Shown: one piece after another, positions 25,172 through 33,553 of the stretch
Position numbering within the stretch: position 1 is the first letter of the stretch
Layout: each line of letters starts with the position of its first letter
DNA from: Flavobacterium sp.
GTDB lineage: Bacteria; Bacteroidota; Bacteroidia; Flavobacteriales; Flavobacteriaceae
Length of the DNA stretch: 64,000 nucleotides
Assembly: GCF_027484705.1 (NCBI RefSeq)
Contig: NZ_JAIXSL010000004.1
Span: 56,996-120,995 of the forward strand
Direction: 5' to 3'
Made by a program: the position numbers and the translations under genes
The notes under the pieces: generated by a model
The model's input: the letters and a program-made list of their open reading frames with translations, nothing else
Database searches by the model: none
What the model was told of the DNA's origin: nothing

Positions 25172-25720
25172 ATGACAACTGAAGTAACTACGATATGGAT
25201 TGACTTTCATCAAGAATTGAAAGCATTTATTTTGAATAAGACAAGAAATTCGGCTGACACTGATGATATTTTACAGGAAGTATTCATCAAAATCATACGC
25301 AATATTGAAAAGGTAAATCAAGCTGAAAATTTGAGAAATTATTTATATGGTATCGTTAGAAACTCCATTAACGACTATTTCAGAAATAAGAAAATAGTAA
25401 GTGATGACTTAGAAATGGTGGAAAAAATAACTGAAGAAGATACCCAATCTTTAAATATGACTATTGCTGAGTGTTGCATAAAACCTTTCATCAATAAACT
25501 GCCAAACGATTATCGGGAAGCTTTATTAATCACGGAGTTCCAAAACATTTCTCAGAAAGAATTAGCAGAAAAATTAAACATCTCCTATTCTGGCGCAAAA
25601 TCAAGGGTTCAACGCGGTAGAGAAAAATTAAAAGAACTAATCCTTAATTGTTGTTCTTATCAAAGCGATAAGTATGGCAATCTGGTTCAAAATGATGATG
25701 AAAATTGTAAGTGTTCCTAA
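25172..25720 (+). CDS. sigZ: ECF RNA polymerase sigma factor, SigZ-like
   Basis: 182 residues. Region 2 ('DTDDILQEVFIKIIRNIEKV' and 'LRNYLYGIVRNSINDYFR', about 30-75) melts and reads the -10; region 4 ('LPNDYREALLITEFQNISQK' and 'LNISYSGAKSRVQRGREKL', about 110-155) reads the -35. The tail holds a Cys cluster ('NCCSYQ' and 'ENCKCS'), a hallmark of SigZ and a possible metal or redox sensor. No anti-sigma gene is adjacent; the neighbour downstream encodes a Cys-rich peptide. Confidence 0.82.
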   Translation: MTTEVTTIWIDFHQELKAFILNKTRNSADTDDILQEVFIKIIRNIEKVNQAENLRNYLYGIVRNSINDYFRNKKIVSDDLEMVEKITEEDTQSLNMTIAECCIKPFINKLPNDYREALLITEFQNISQKELAEKLNISYSGAKSRVQRGREKLKELILNCCSYQSDKYGNLVQNDDENCKCS

Positions 25721-25901
25721 TTTTTTGCTTCTTTTTTAAGATGGTTTAGTGTTACTATTGAACGGTATTATTACCAACTTATCAGTAACTCACTATTAAA
25801 AAATCTAATAAATTGTTTTTTCAACCTAACTAAAGAGCTTTTAAACTTGCGTCTAAATTAGATTACCATCGTCTTACTATAAACATTAAAAATGATAAAA
25901 C

Positions 25902-26112
25902 ATGAAAACAGAATCAATTGAAGTTTTAGGAAAAAACAAAATCGAAAAAGAGGGTCAAAAAGTAGCCGTATCAGGTTGTTGTGGTGGTGCTCCAACAAGC
26001 AATGAAAAGGCTTGCTGCAAACTGGATGAAGACAAAAAAAGCTGAAGGGGAAGAGGGTTGCGGATGCAATTCGCCAAACGAAAATTCAAAGTCAAAATCT
26101 ACATGTTGTTAA
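25902..26112 (+). pseudogene. Cys-rich metallothionein-like peptide, frameshifted at A7
   Basis: The frame from ATG at 25902 reads 'MKTESIEVLGKN' through 'VSGCCGGAPT' and 'KACCKLDEDKKS' and stops at 26043. If one A of the GACAAAAAAAGC run (26034-26040) is skipped, the frame continues 'AEGEEGCGCNSPNENSKSKS' and 'TCC' to a stop at 26112, giving about 69 residues and eight cysteines in CC/CxC clusters, as in small metal-binding peptides. The continuation is too coherent to be chance. It is either a +1 slip, slippage-based switching, a recent inactivation, or an assembly error. It follows sigZ by about 180 bp and precedes a terminator directly. Confidence 0.65.
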
Positions 26113-26153
26113 AAAAAAAAGATAAGATAACTTGGTTGTCTTGTCTTTTTTTT
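26113..26153 (+). terminator. Terminator after the Cys-rich gene
   Basis: AAGATAAGATAAC pairs (two G-U) with GTTGTCTTGTCTT, followed by a run of T. Directly after the TAA of the reconstructed Cys-rich frame. Confidence 0.7.
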
Positions 26154-26304
26154 AAATAGTTTTGAAGCATTGCATTCCATACTTTGTAGAGTATTTGTTT
26201 GAATAACAAATTTTTAGTTTTTCTTAAAATTGGTTTTTTTGTGATTCAAATTTGATTGCAAAAACTGTTTTACAATAAATCAAATACGAAAAGTAAACGT
26301 TATT

Positions 26305-26898
26305 ATGGACCACACGAACGATCTGGAAATCGCAATTGAAACCATTAGCAAAAATTATTCGCCTTTGACTGTTGACTGTAAAAACGACTTAAAAAAGGCC
26401 AGCAAATTAGTATGTCTTGACAAATCATCAGAAATTGTAAAAGAAGGCCAGTTTGCAGACAAATTGTATTTTATTGTGAACGGCTGCGTCAGAGCATTTT
26501 ATAATAAGGATGGTAAAGAGATTACAGATTGGTTTGCTTTTGAAGGTGATTTTATTAGTTCAAGAAACAGTTTCTATCAAAAAGTAATAAGCAATTACAA
26601 TATTGAATTATTGGAGCAAACTACTTTTTTAGAAATATCAAGAGAAGCAATTTTAATACTTCTAGACAAACACCATTGTTTTGAGCGGTTAGGCAGAATT
26701 GCCATAACCAAAACAATGCTTCAATTACAGGAAAGAATTGTCTCCATGCAATTTGAGACCGCGCAACAAAAATATGAAAATCTTATCAAATTGCGTCCTG
26801 ATATACTTCAAAGAGTGCCTTTAACCTTTATAGCCTCCCACTTAGGGATCACACTCGAAACCCTAAGCAGAATTCGCAGCCCCAAAAATCGAATTTGA
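26305..26898 (+). CDS. Crp/Fnr-family transcriptional regulator
   Basis: 197 residues. Cyclic-nucleotide-binding beta roll at about 35-115 ('EIVKEGQFADKLYFIVNGCV'), connecting helix, then a short C-terminal helix-turn-helix ('RVPLTFIASHLGITLETLSR') with the 'ITxETLSRIR' recognition helix typical of Bacteroidetes Crp-like proteins. The canonical phosphate-binding arginine cannot be placed, so the ligand is unknown. The next gene starts about 200 bp downstream in the same direction. Confidence 0.85.
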   Translation: MDHTNDLEIAIETISKNYSPLTVDCKNDLKKASKLVCLDKSSEIVKEGQFADKLYFIVNGCVRAFYNKDGKEITDWFAFEGDFISSRNSFYQKVISNYNIELLEQTTFLEISREAILILLDKHHCFERLGRIAITKTMLQLQERIVSMQFETAQQKYENLIKLRPDILQRVPLTFIASHLGITLETLSRIRSPKNRI

Positions 26899-27104
26899 TT
26901 TATATCAAATAGATTTCATTTATTTCGGTACATATTTACATAAATTTTTAGGGAAATGTATACTGAAGTTTTAATAGCCAATAGATCGGTTTTTTAAGCA
27001 TTATCCTGCAGACCTTGTGGCAGAATTCTGTTATTCAGCATTTGACCTGAAAATCCGCAAGAGCAACAAGCCAGAAAAGTATATTATTAACTTAACAAAG
27101 AGAG

Positions 27105-27626
27105 ATGAGCAACGCAACAACAAGAAAAGATTTTTTAAAGAAGAGTTTGTTTTTGGCAACGGGAATTACGATTGCGCCAAATTTAATTTTTTCACAAAGT
27201 GAAAAAGCAAATGAGGGTATTGATGCTAAAATCGTTTATGAATTTGTAAACGAGGCACATACAAATTTTGATGCAGTCAAAAAAATGCTTGAAGCACATC
27301 CCTTATTGCTTAACGCTGCCTGGGATTGGGGCCATGGTGATTTTGAGACAGCGCTTGGCGCTGCGGCTCATATGGGGCAAAAAGAAACGGCCAATTTTTT
27401 AATATCTCATGGTGCACGAACAGATATTTTCGTATTGACTATGCTTGGGAAAACTGCCATTGTAAAAGCAATGTTGAAAGAATACCCCAATTTATTGAAC
27501 GCACAAGGCCCACACGGATTTACGTTATTGCATCATGCGGAAAAAGGGGGTAAAGCGTCGGAAAAATTATATAAACATATACAAAATCTTGGTTTAACAG
27601 ATACGTTTGTAGAACTTAAAAAATAA
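27105..27626 (+). CDS. Exported ankyrin-repeat protein
   Basis: 173 residues. N-terminus 'TTRKDFLKKSLFLATGITIA' looks like an export signal (possibly Tat-like without twin arginine, 'RKDFL'). The mature part has three to four ankyrin-like repeats ('FETALGAAAHMGQKETANFL', 'HGFTLLHHAEKGGKASEKLY'). Ankyrin repeats bind proteins; the partner is unknown. Seven bp before the VOC gene, so co-transcribed with it. Confidence 0.72.
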   Translation: MSNATTRKDFLKKSLFLATGITIAPNLIFSQSEKANEGIDAKIVYEFVNEAHTNFDAVKKMLEAHPLLLNAAWDWGHGDFETALGAAAHMGQKETANFLISHGARTDIFVLTMLGKTAIVKAMLKEYPNLLNAQGPHGFTLLHHAEKGGKASEKLYKHIQNLGLTDTFVELKK

Positions 27627-27633
27627 AAACCAA

Positions 27634-28014
27634 ATGAAAGTAAAAGTAGATTCCATAATCCTTTTTGTGCAAAATATTGACCATTTAAAAGCATTTTATG
27701 TCAATATGTTGGGGTTTGAAATTGTCGAAGAAAACAGTTCCAGTTGGCTGTTGCTAAATGCGGGCAGTTGTACTATAGGACTGCATAAGATTGGTGCAGA
27801 ATACATCGAAGAAAATCAAGAAGCGTTTAAATTTGATAACAATACTAAAATAGTATTTGAAATCGAAGGCGATATTCACGTTTTTAGAGAAAACCTGACG
27901 TCAAAAGGCATCAAACTTAAAGAAGTAATGTCTTGGGAAAATTATCCCTATTGGCTATGTGATGGGGAAGACGCAGAAGGAAATGTTTTTCAGTTAAAAG
28001 CAAAAAAAGAATAA
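27634..28014 (+). CDS. VOC-superfamily (glyoxalase/bleomycin-resistance-like) protein
   Basis: 126 residues, one beta-alpha-beta-beta-beta unit pair: 'IILFVQNIDHLKAFYVNMLG' and 'IVFEIEGDIHVFRENLTSKG', ending 'YWLCDGEDAEGNVFQLK'. Metal-site residues are partly visible (H at 'IGLHKIG', E at 'NVFQLK' absent), so enzymatic activity is uncertain. The family includes glyoxalases, dioxygenases and antibiotic-binding proteins; the substrate cannot be told. Confidence 0.8.
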   Translation: MKVKVDSIILFVQNIDHLKAFYVNMLGFEIVEENSSSWLLLNAGSCTIGLHKIGAEYIEENQEAFKFDNNTKIVFEIEGDIHVFRENLTSKGIKLKEVMSWENYPYWLCDGEDAEGNVFQLKAKKE

Positions 28015-28338
28015 TAGGCTTATCAAAAAGAGAGCAATAGGAAGCGATTTTTTAAATATACAATAGCCACCTTAATTTTAACATCTGAATTTAACCATGT
28101 TCAGGTGACGGAATAATTATTCCGAAAACAGCTAATCCAGATTTGGTTTCAAGAATGGCTAGTGATCGGGTCTATTTGAAAACAGGAAAAGTAGATACTT
28201 TACTATTTACTATGCTGTTAGGGAATGCAATTAAAATTGCGTAAGTCGGAGTAGTGCTCATTATAATTTTTATAATGGCATTAGCGTGATGGCGTAAGAA
28301 AGGAAAAACTGCTGCAAACGTTAAATAGAAAACAACTT
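28015..28338 (+). other. Gene debris between VOC and SRPBCC genes
   Basis: No intact gene. A protein-like stretch 'GDGIIIPKTANPDLVSRMAS' then 'KTGKVDTLLFTMLLGNAIKI' (about 28107-28242) ends at a TAA and has no start upstream, so it looks like the C-terminal remnant of a lost gene of unknown family. Confidence 0.4.
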
Positions 28339-28827
28339 ATGAAAGTATTAAATATCCATAAAAGAGAAATTAATCAACCAAAAAATGAGATTGTTGCTTT
28401 ATTCAAAACATTGGCATCTGCTAACGACCTGATGATTGCAACTGATAAATGGCCACCAATGAAATTAGATAAAGGTCTGCAAGTTGGCTCAAAGGGTGGT
28501 CATGGTCCGATAAAATATCATGTTATCGATTATAAATGGGATGAGTCGATACTCTTTAAGTTTGACTTAAAAGGATTTGATGGAACACACAAATTCAATA
28601 TTTTGGAAACCGATCAAAATAGAACCGAGATTTCACATACCATTGAAATGGTCACATCAGGTTCTGCTACATTCAAATGGATTTTTACCATTCGTTGGCT
28701 ACACGACGCCTATATTGAAGATGCATTTGACAAAGTTGAAAATCATTTTGTCACTTCAAAAAAAACAACAGCGTGGAGCCTTTGGGTTCGAATACTGAGA
28801 AAAATAATGAAACCTAAAAAGAAATAA
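28339..28827 (+). CDS. SRPBCC (START-like) domain protein
   Basis: 162 residues with the pattern of a Bet v1/SRPBCC fold: an N-terminal strand 'MKVLNIHKREINQPKNEIVA', central strands 'GPIKYHVIDYKWDESILFKF' and 'NRTEISHTIEMVTSG', and a long C-terminal helix with 'WIFTIRWLHDAYIEDAFDKV'. Such proteins bind lipids or other hydrophobic ligands. Eleven bp before the DUF3995 membrane protein; probably one transcript. Confidence 0.68.
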   Translation: MKVLNIHKREINQPKNEIVALFKTLASANDLMIATDKWPPMKLDKGLQVGSKGGHGPIKYHVIDYKWDESILFKFDLKGFDGTHKFNILETDQNRTEISHTIEMVTSGSATFKWIFTIRWLHDAYIEDAFDKVENHFVTSKKTTAWSLWVRILRKIMKPKKK

Positions 28828-28837
28828 AAGCAACATA

Positions 28838-29275
28838 GTGATGGTACTATCAATTTTATTAAGTTGCATTTTAATCGGGCTTGGATCCATTCATTTTTAT
28901 TGGGCTTTTGGCGGAAAATTTGGATTTGCCCGAACACTACCCACCAAAATAACTGGTGAGAAAGTTTTAAATCCAAAAAAAATAGATTGCTTGATTGTAG
29001 CGTTCGTGCTAACTTTATTTGGCGTTTTTTATGCCATTGAATCCGGACTTATAGTTTTTAAATTATCAGAATGGATAATAAGTTATGTCAGTTGGATTAT
29101 CCCAATAATTTTTATTTTAAGAGCCATTGGTGAATTTAAATTTGTTGGTTTCTTCAAATCTGTAAAAGAAACAAACTTCGGCAAATCAGACACAAAAATA
29201 TACACTCCTTTATGCTTAATCATTGGTATATTGGGAATAACGATAACTCTTTTAAAATTTTACCATGCCCACTAA
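28838..29275 (+). CDS. DUF3995 membrane protein
   Basis: 145 residues with four hydrophobic segments ('VLSILLSCILIGLGSIHFYW', 'CLIVAFVLTLFGVFYAIESG', 'YVSWIIPIIFILRAIGEFKF', 'LIIGILGITITLLKFYHAH'). The spacing and the conserved 'HFYWAFGG' and 'RAIGEFKFVG' suggest DUF3995. Function unknown. Confidence 0.75.
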   Translation: MMVLSILLSCILIGLGSIHFYWAFGGKFGFARTLPTKITGEKVLNPKKIDCLIVAFVLTLFGVFYAIESGLIVFKLSEWIISYVSWIIPIIFILRAIGEFKFVGFFKSVKETNFGKSDTKIYTPLCLIIGILGITITLLKFYHAH

Positions 29276-30204
29276 GTCAATATTACTCCGGTAATGATCC
29301 AGAAAAAGTTACAGAAACGCAACCCCCAATTTATTCAATCGTCAATAACCTGAAGAATTATATAAAACAGCTCACAGGATTTTTCGAGAAAGTTGCAAAA
29401 ACGAAAAAGGGGAAGTGGTTTTAAAATATTCAAAGAAGTTTCTTATCACCATGGCAGAACTCAAGGGTAATGGTTATGAATTGAAAGAAGCGAAAGTGAA
29501 CCCATTAATAGGTTTATTTATCAAGCTCATGTTTCAAATTCAAATAGAAATTTCTTTTGGAACTATTTAGTTTCCGGATCATTGCCGACAACAGTTGTTG
29601 ACTTTCACTCCCCAATATTAATTGTCATTTTAAATATTTAGTTAGTAGTCAAGTCCGTTCCCTATCCATTAAACCAACAAATCAAAGTCTCGAAATTCGT
29701 GCTAAACATTATTGAGACCAAACAAGTTCCGGAGCCTCAATAAATTACAGTTTTTTGATCATTGAATTTGAAAGAATTCGGATAATTTAGAACAGGAGAA
29801 GTATTCAAGTAAGATTATTCTGTTAGTGTAAATACGTAATTTTTATTGTAAATACATATAAAGTCCTGAAGGTCATGTGCATTTTAAAATTCCATCATTA
29901 TATTTATTATAGATTTTAAGCTGTAATTTTTACCTGCCAGTTAACAAAGAATGCCACAATTGCTGCTATGGGAAGTCATGGGCAGCATTAGCTGTAAATA
30001 TATTCAGGAAAGAAAATCCAGAATTGGAAGGTGGAAATGCGAATATTTTCGGCTGTGAATGTTTTAAAAAGCTTACAGGTTCTTATACAAGGAACACAAA
30101 TTTTTAGCGGAAGTGTTGTGTTGTCAATAGATCTAACTTGAAAAATCATCGGGAGGAATAGCAACATATCCCTTTCGGATAGTCAAACTTATTGCTTAAT
30201 TATT
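29276..30204 (+). other. Gene-poor junction with two or three gene fragments
   Basis: No intact gene. Protein-like fragments: 'QYYSGNDPEKVTETQPPIYS' to 'KTKKGKWF' ending 29424; 'MAELKGNGYELKEAKVNPLI' (29451-29570, 39 codons); and a start-less frame with 'KECHNCCYGKSWAALAVNIF' and 'FGCECFKKLTG' ending near 30107. All point rightwards and lack normal beginnings, so this is decayed DNA at the left border of the large operon. No clear promoter for the operon was found. Confidence 0.45.
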
Positions 30205-31551
30205 ATGATATTCATTTCTTACAGGAGAAAAGACGAACCTTTTGCTGCAGGCAGGATTTTTACGGACCTTAGCCATACATTTGGTAAAGAGTTTTTGTTC
30301 AAGGATGTAGATAACATAAGGTTTGGAGACAATTTCAAGGAAGTAATTTTTAACCATATCAGCAAAGCGCAGATATTTTTGACAGTTATTGGTGAAAATT
30401 GGAATGAGCAAAATGAGGAAGGCTTGTTTAGGTTATTTGAAAAGGAGGATTACATCAGGTTGGAAATAGAATGTGCGTTGCATAACGGCACACGGATAAT
30501 CCCTGTTCTGATTGGTGATGCTAAAATGCCTAAAACAGACTCAGTTCCGGAAAGTATTCACACAATACTACCTTTAAATGCCGCTAAGGTTCGGGTAGAT
30601 CCTGATTGGACTCCGGACATGCAGCGTCTGACAAGTATAATTAAGGATCTTATTTCTAATGATAATGCCCTTATTGATGCTGCACAAGTCAATAAAGACG
30701 TAAAGGCAGAGGAAAACTTATGGAGTTACGCCAAGAAAACAAACATTATAAAAAGATATAAATCTTATCTGGAGCAGTTCCCCAACGGGAAGTATGCTGC
30801 CGAAGCCAAAAGCAAGATTGAAACCATCAGGAAAAAATTTATAGCGGACGATATTGAGTCGCAGGAAACAGAAATTACTACAGAAACCCATGAAAAGCTC
30901 GACAATGTCTTCATCACCGTTAAAGGAGGTGAATTCATTATGGGATCCTTTGGAACAGAAAATGAGGAACCTCCACATAAGGTTAGTCTACAGGGGTATG
31001 CCATTTCAGGAACTCCCGTAACAGTTGGGCAGTATCGTACTTATTGTTTGCAAACCGGTAAGCTTATGCCTGGCGCGCCCAAGTGGGGTTGGAACGACAT
31101 CCATCCTATGGTCAACGTAACCTGGCACGAAGCTTTTGCTTATTGCGAATGGGCAGGGGGAAGGCTACCTACTGAAGCCGAATGGGAATATGCCGCCAAA
31201 GGTGCCCATAAATCTGAAGAATCTGCGCCTTTAGGACAGCTTGAATTTTCCGGACGATCTATTGGCAAGCAATCGGAAACCATGCCAGTTGCGACCTATG
31301 AGGCCAATAAAATAGGACTATATGACATGGGTGGCAACATCAATGAGTGGTGCTATGATTTTTATGCGGATTATGATTCGGGTAGGAAAATCAACCCGAG
31401 AGGGCCGATGCGGGGAATCACAAAAGTCGTAAAGGGCTGGCCGTTTGACGATACCAGGAACCGCTCCCATAGCCAAAGAAAAGAATCGTTCGCAGATGAG
31501 CGTAGCAGCAGCCTGGGTTTTAGGATTGTAAAGGAAATTTTAAACAGATAA
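30205..31551 (+). CDS. TIR domain fused to a formylglycine-enzyme-like (SUMF1) fold
   Basis: 448 residues. Residues 1-140 are a TIR domain ('MIFISYRRKDEPFAAGRIFT', 'AQIFLTVIGENW', putative catalytic Glu in 'EDYIRLEIECAL'); TIRs of this kind cleave or cyclise NAD+ or act as adaptors. Residues about 235-446 are an FGE/C-type-lectin-like fold ('VKGGEFIMGSFGTENEEPPH', 'GGRLPTEAEWEYAAKG', 'GLYDMGGNINEWCYDF', 'SLGFRIVKE'). The Cys pair that catalyses formylglycine formation is absent ('DTRNRSHSQRKESFADERSS'), so this half is probably a binding module. First gene of the operon; 3 bp from the next. Confidence 0.85.
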   Translation: MIFISYRRKDEPFAAGRIFTDLSHTFGKEFLFKDVDNIRFGDNFKEVIFNHISKAQIFLTVIGENWNEQNEEGLFRLFEKEDYIRLEIECALHNGTRIIPVLIGDAKMPKTDSVPESIHTILPLNAAKVRVDPDWTPDMQRLTSIIKDLISNDNALIDAAQVNKDVKAEENLWSYAKKTNIIKRYKSYLEQFPNGKYAAEAKSKIETIRKKFIADDIESQETEITTETHEKLDNVFITVKGGEFIMGSFGTENEEPPHKVSLQGYAISGTPVTVGQYRTYCLQTGKLMPGAPKWGWNDIHPMVNVTWHEAFAYCEWAGGRLPTEAEWEYAAKGAHKSEESAPLGQLEFSGRSIGKQSETMPVATYEANKIGLYDMGGNINEWCYDFYADYDSGRKINPRGPMRGITKVVKGWPFDDTRNRSHSQRKESFADERSSSLGFRIVKEILNR

Positions 31552-31554
31552 GGT

Positions 31555-33048
31555 ATGAACAGTATTATACACAATCCTTTTAGAATCCTGAACAGTTCCA
31601 TTGCTGCGGACCAGAAAAACATAAACAGGAATTATTCCGACCTGCAAATGTGCATAAAGTTCGATGACATTAACCAAATCGATGACAGTTGGAAAGGTAT
31701 TCTGCCCAGGATAGAATACTCTGAGACACTCATCAATGATGCCCATCACAAAATATCAAACGATAATGACAGGCTTTTTCATTCGTTGTTTTGGTTCCAG
31801 ATCAACAATCAGACAGACTCGGCTTTTTTCGAGGCGGTAAAGCAAAACAACTTTTCCCATGGCCTCGCGCTGTTGCAAAATGAAACTGCCAAGCCGCTTA
31901 CCGACACGAACTTTTCTTCCTACAAGAACTTCGCATTGTTGAGCTTGATTTCGCTTTCAGGGCAGGCCACTTCTAAAACCAATGTCCTAAGGGGCATTTC
32001 GGTGGCTTTCGAATCGATCTATTTTTTTACCGAAAACCAGAACCATACCTTCCTGCCTGGAACAGAATATATAACAGACCTTACGACGGTAAGGGTTCGT
32101 TTTGCCAAAGAGATTGCCATGATTCTGAAGCCATTCGTCGGTGAAGGAAAACGGTTCAAATTGAGCGAGATCATCGGTGCCATCCCGGAATTGCCAAAAA
32201 TTGAGATTGTCATTGATGTCATCACGAAAGAGTATTCGACCATACCGCTGGAAATGCTCAAAAAAAAGATAGAAGAAGCCGACCAGGCTTTAGAACAGGA
32301 TGAGGCGAATGATTTTGAAAACGGTTATAAGATTGGCGCCGGACTATTGGATTCCGTTCTTCATCTCTACCAGAGTTCGGCTGCGTTGATGCTTGAAACA
32401 GAGTATGCCCTGATTTCAGATATGCTTGCCTCAACGCTCAATTTCTGTGCGGTAAAGCATTACAATAAAAACTACAAAAAAAAGAACGGGGCAGTCGTGA
32501 CAAAGAATACGATCAGCCTCTCGGAAAAGGCATTGAGCATATGCATGGATGCCAGTACCAGGGAAACCATAACGGCCAATCTGGAAGTTTATCGCTCCAA
32601 TAAACTAAAACTACAGGTTGATGCCATTACGACAAAACTGCCCGATAATATTTATGTCTTAAGCAACGCTGAAATAGATGCGATACCCGGAAAAATATTA
32701 GGGCTGCTCATTGAGTATGATGCCCTGATGGTAAAATTGAAAAGCCGTGAGATAACATTTGATGAAATCAGCATCGACCTCAATGATGAGCTGGTCTTTA
32801 CGGTTTTCAACTTTATAATTGATTATATAAACCACACAGGGAAAAATAAGGAAATGCTACAGGTTTTAAACAAGCTGTGTACTTATCCGATGTCTGAAAG
32901 TGTGGCCAGCTTCTACAACAAGAACATAAAAGTCTACAATGAGAATATGCAAAAAGCCACAGATAATTCCGGTTGCGCAGGCGTGTTGGTGATCATGATC
33001 GTATCAACCGGATTGGCTTTTTTCGCACTAATGCAAACAGTAATGTAA
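31555..33048 (+). CDS. J-like co-chaperone with C-terminal membrane anchor
   Basis: 497 residues. The N-terminus ('IIHNPFRILNSSIAADQKNI' and 'ISNDNDRLFHSLFWF') matches the J-like start ('NPFRILGL...') of large proteins encoded next to Hsp70 genes in bacterial conflict operons; no HPD tripeptide is visible. The middle is alpha-helical, solenoid-like. The last 22 residues are a membrane helix ('CAGVLVIMIVSTGLAFFALM'), so the body faces the cytoplasm as a tail-anchored protein. It probably delivers clients or signals to the Hsp70 three genes on. Confidence 0.6.
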   Translation: MNSIIHNPFRILNSSIAADQKNINRNYSDLQMCIKFDDINQIDDSWKGILPRIEYSETLINDAHHKISNDNDRLFHSLFWFQINNQTDSAFFEAVKQNNFSHGLALLQNETAKPLTDTNFSSYKNFALLSLISLSGQATSKTNVLRGISVAFESIYFFTENQNHTFLPGTEYITDLTTVRVRFAKEIAMILKPFVGEGKRFKLSEIIGAIPELPKIEIVIDVITKEYSTIPLEMLKKKIEEADQALEQDEANDFENGYKIGAGLLDSVLHLYQSSAALMLETEYALISDMLASTLNFCAVKHYNKNYKKKNGAVVTKNTISLSEKALSICMDASTRETITANLEVYRSNKLKLQVDAITTKLPDNIYVLSNAEIDAIPGKILGLLIEYDALMVKLKSREITFDEISIDLNDELVFTVFNFIIDYINHTGKNKEMLQVLNKLCTYPMSESVASFYNKNIKVYNENMQKATDNSGCAGVLVIMIVSTGLAFFALMQTVM

Positions 33049-33059
33049 TTATCAAGCTT

Positions 33060-33542
33060 ATGGACCCTAAAATTTTCTTACTCATAATATTCGCAATACT
33101 GTTGCTGATGTTCTTCGCATTGTCGGCCGTATTTATGGCTGCGATGAGAATATACATTCCTGTTCCCGGAGAACTGCAGTCGGAGCCTGCCAGTCTGGAA
33201 CCCGCTGAAGCCATTCTCGAGATTGACCATACACCGTTTATCAAGATGTCCATAGAAATTACAAGGATGAAGAAACGACTCGTCAAATCGGAATTCAAGG
33301 ACAGGAAGCATTTAGAAAAAGCCCTCGAGCGGATCGAAGAATTCTTCAAGGAGAAAGGCTATTATATCATTGATTACGAAGGCGTGTCTTATGATGAGGG
33401 CATGAACCTGATTGCGCATTTCGTGCCTTCTGAAACATTGAACCCCGACGAAAAAATAATAACAAAAGTGATAATCCCTCAAGTAAACTTTCAAAACATC
33501 CTGATACATCCTGCTGAAGTCGAGGTGAGTTTTGGAGAATAA
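33060..33542 (+). CDS. Membrane-anchored GrpE-like protein
   Basis: 160 residues from ATG 33060; the track start (32973) lies inside the upstream gene. Residues 4-30 are a membrane helix ('KIFLLIIFAILLLMFFALSA'). The cytoplasmic part has a charged helix ('ITRMKKRLVKSEFKDRKHLE') and a C-terminus that follows the GrpE pattern: 'YEGVSYDEGMNLIAHFVPSE' and 'NILIHPAEVEVSFG' compare with G-FDP..HEA...P and .LRPA.V.V. I infer a nucleotide-exchange factor for the Hsp70 encoded 11 bp downstream. The GrpE reading is from a short motif only. Confidence 0.6.
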   Translation: MDPKIFLLIIFAILLLMFFALSAVFMAAMRIYIPVPGELQSEPASLEPAEAILEIDHTPFIKMSIEITRMKKRLVKSEFKDRKHLEKALERIEEFFKEKGYYIIDYEGVSYDEGMNLIAHFVPSETLNPDEKIITKVIIPQVNFQNILIHPAEVEVSFGE

Positions 33543-33553
33543 ATTCTTATAAG

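Noticed and set aside
27017-27202. ORF of 61 residues before the ankyrin gene
   Set aside because: Its second half is the ankyrin gene in another frame; the first half may be old debris without a start.
32973-33542. Longer start for the GrpE-like gene
   Set aside because: The first 29 codons lie inside the J-like gene; the ATG at 33060 begins directly at the membrane helix.
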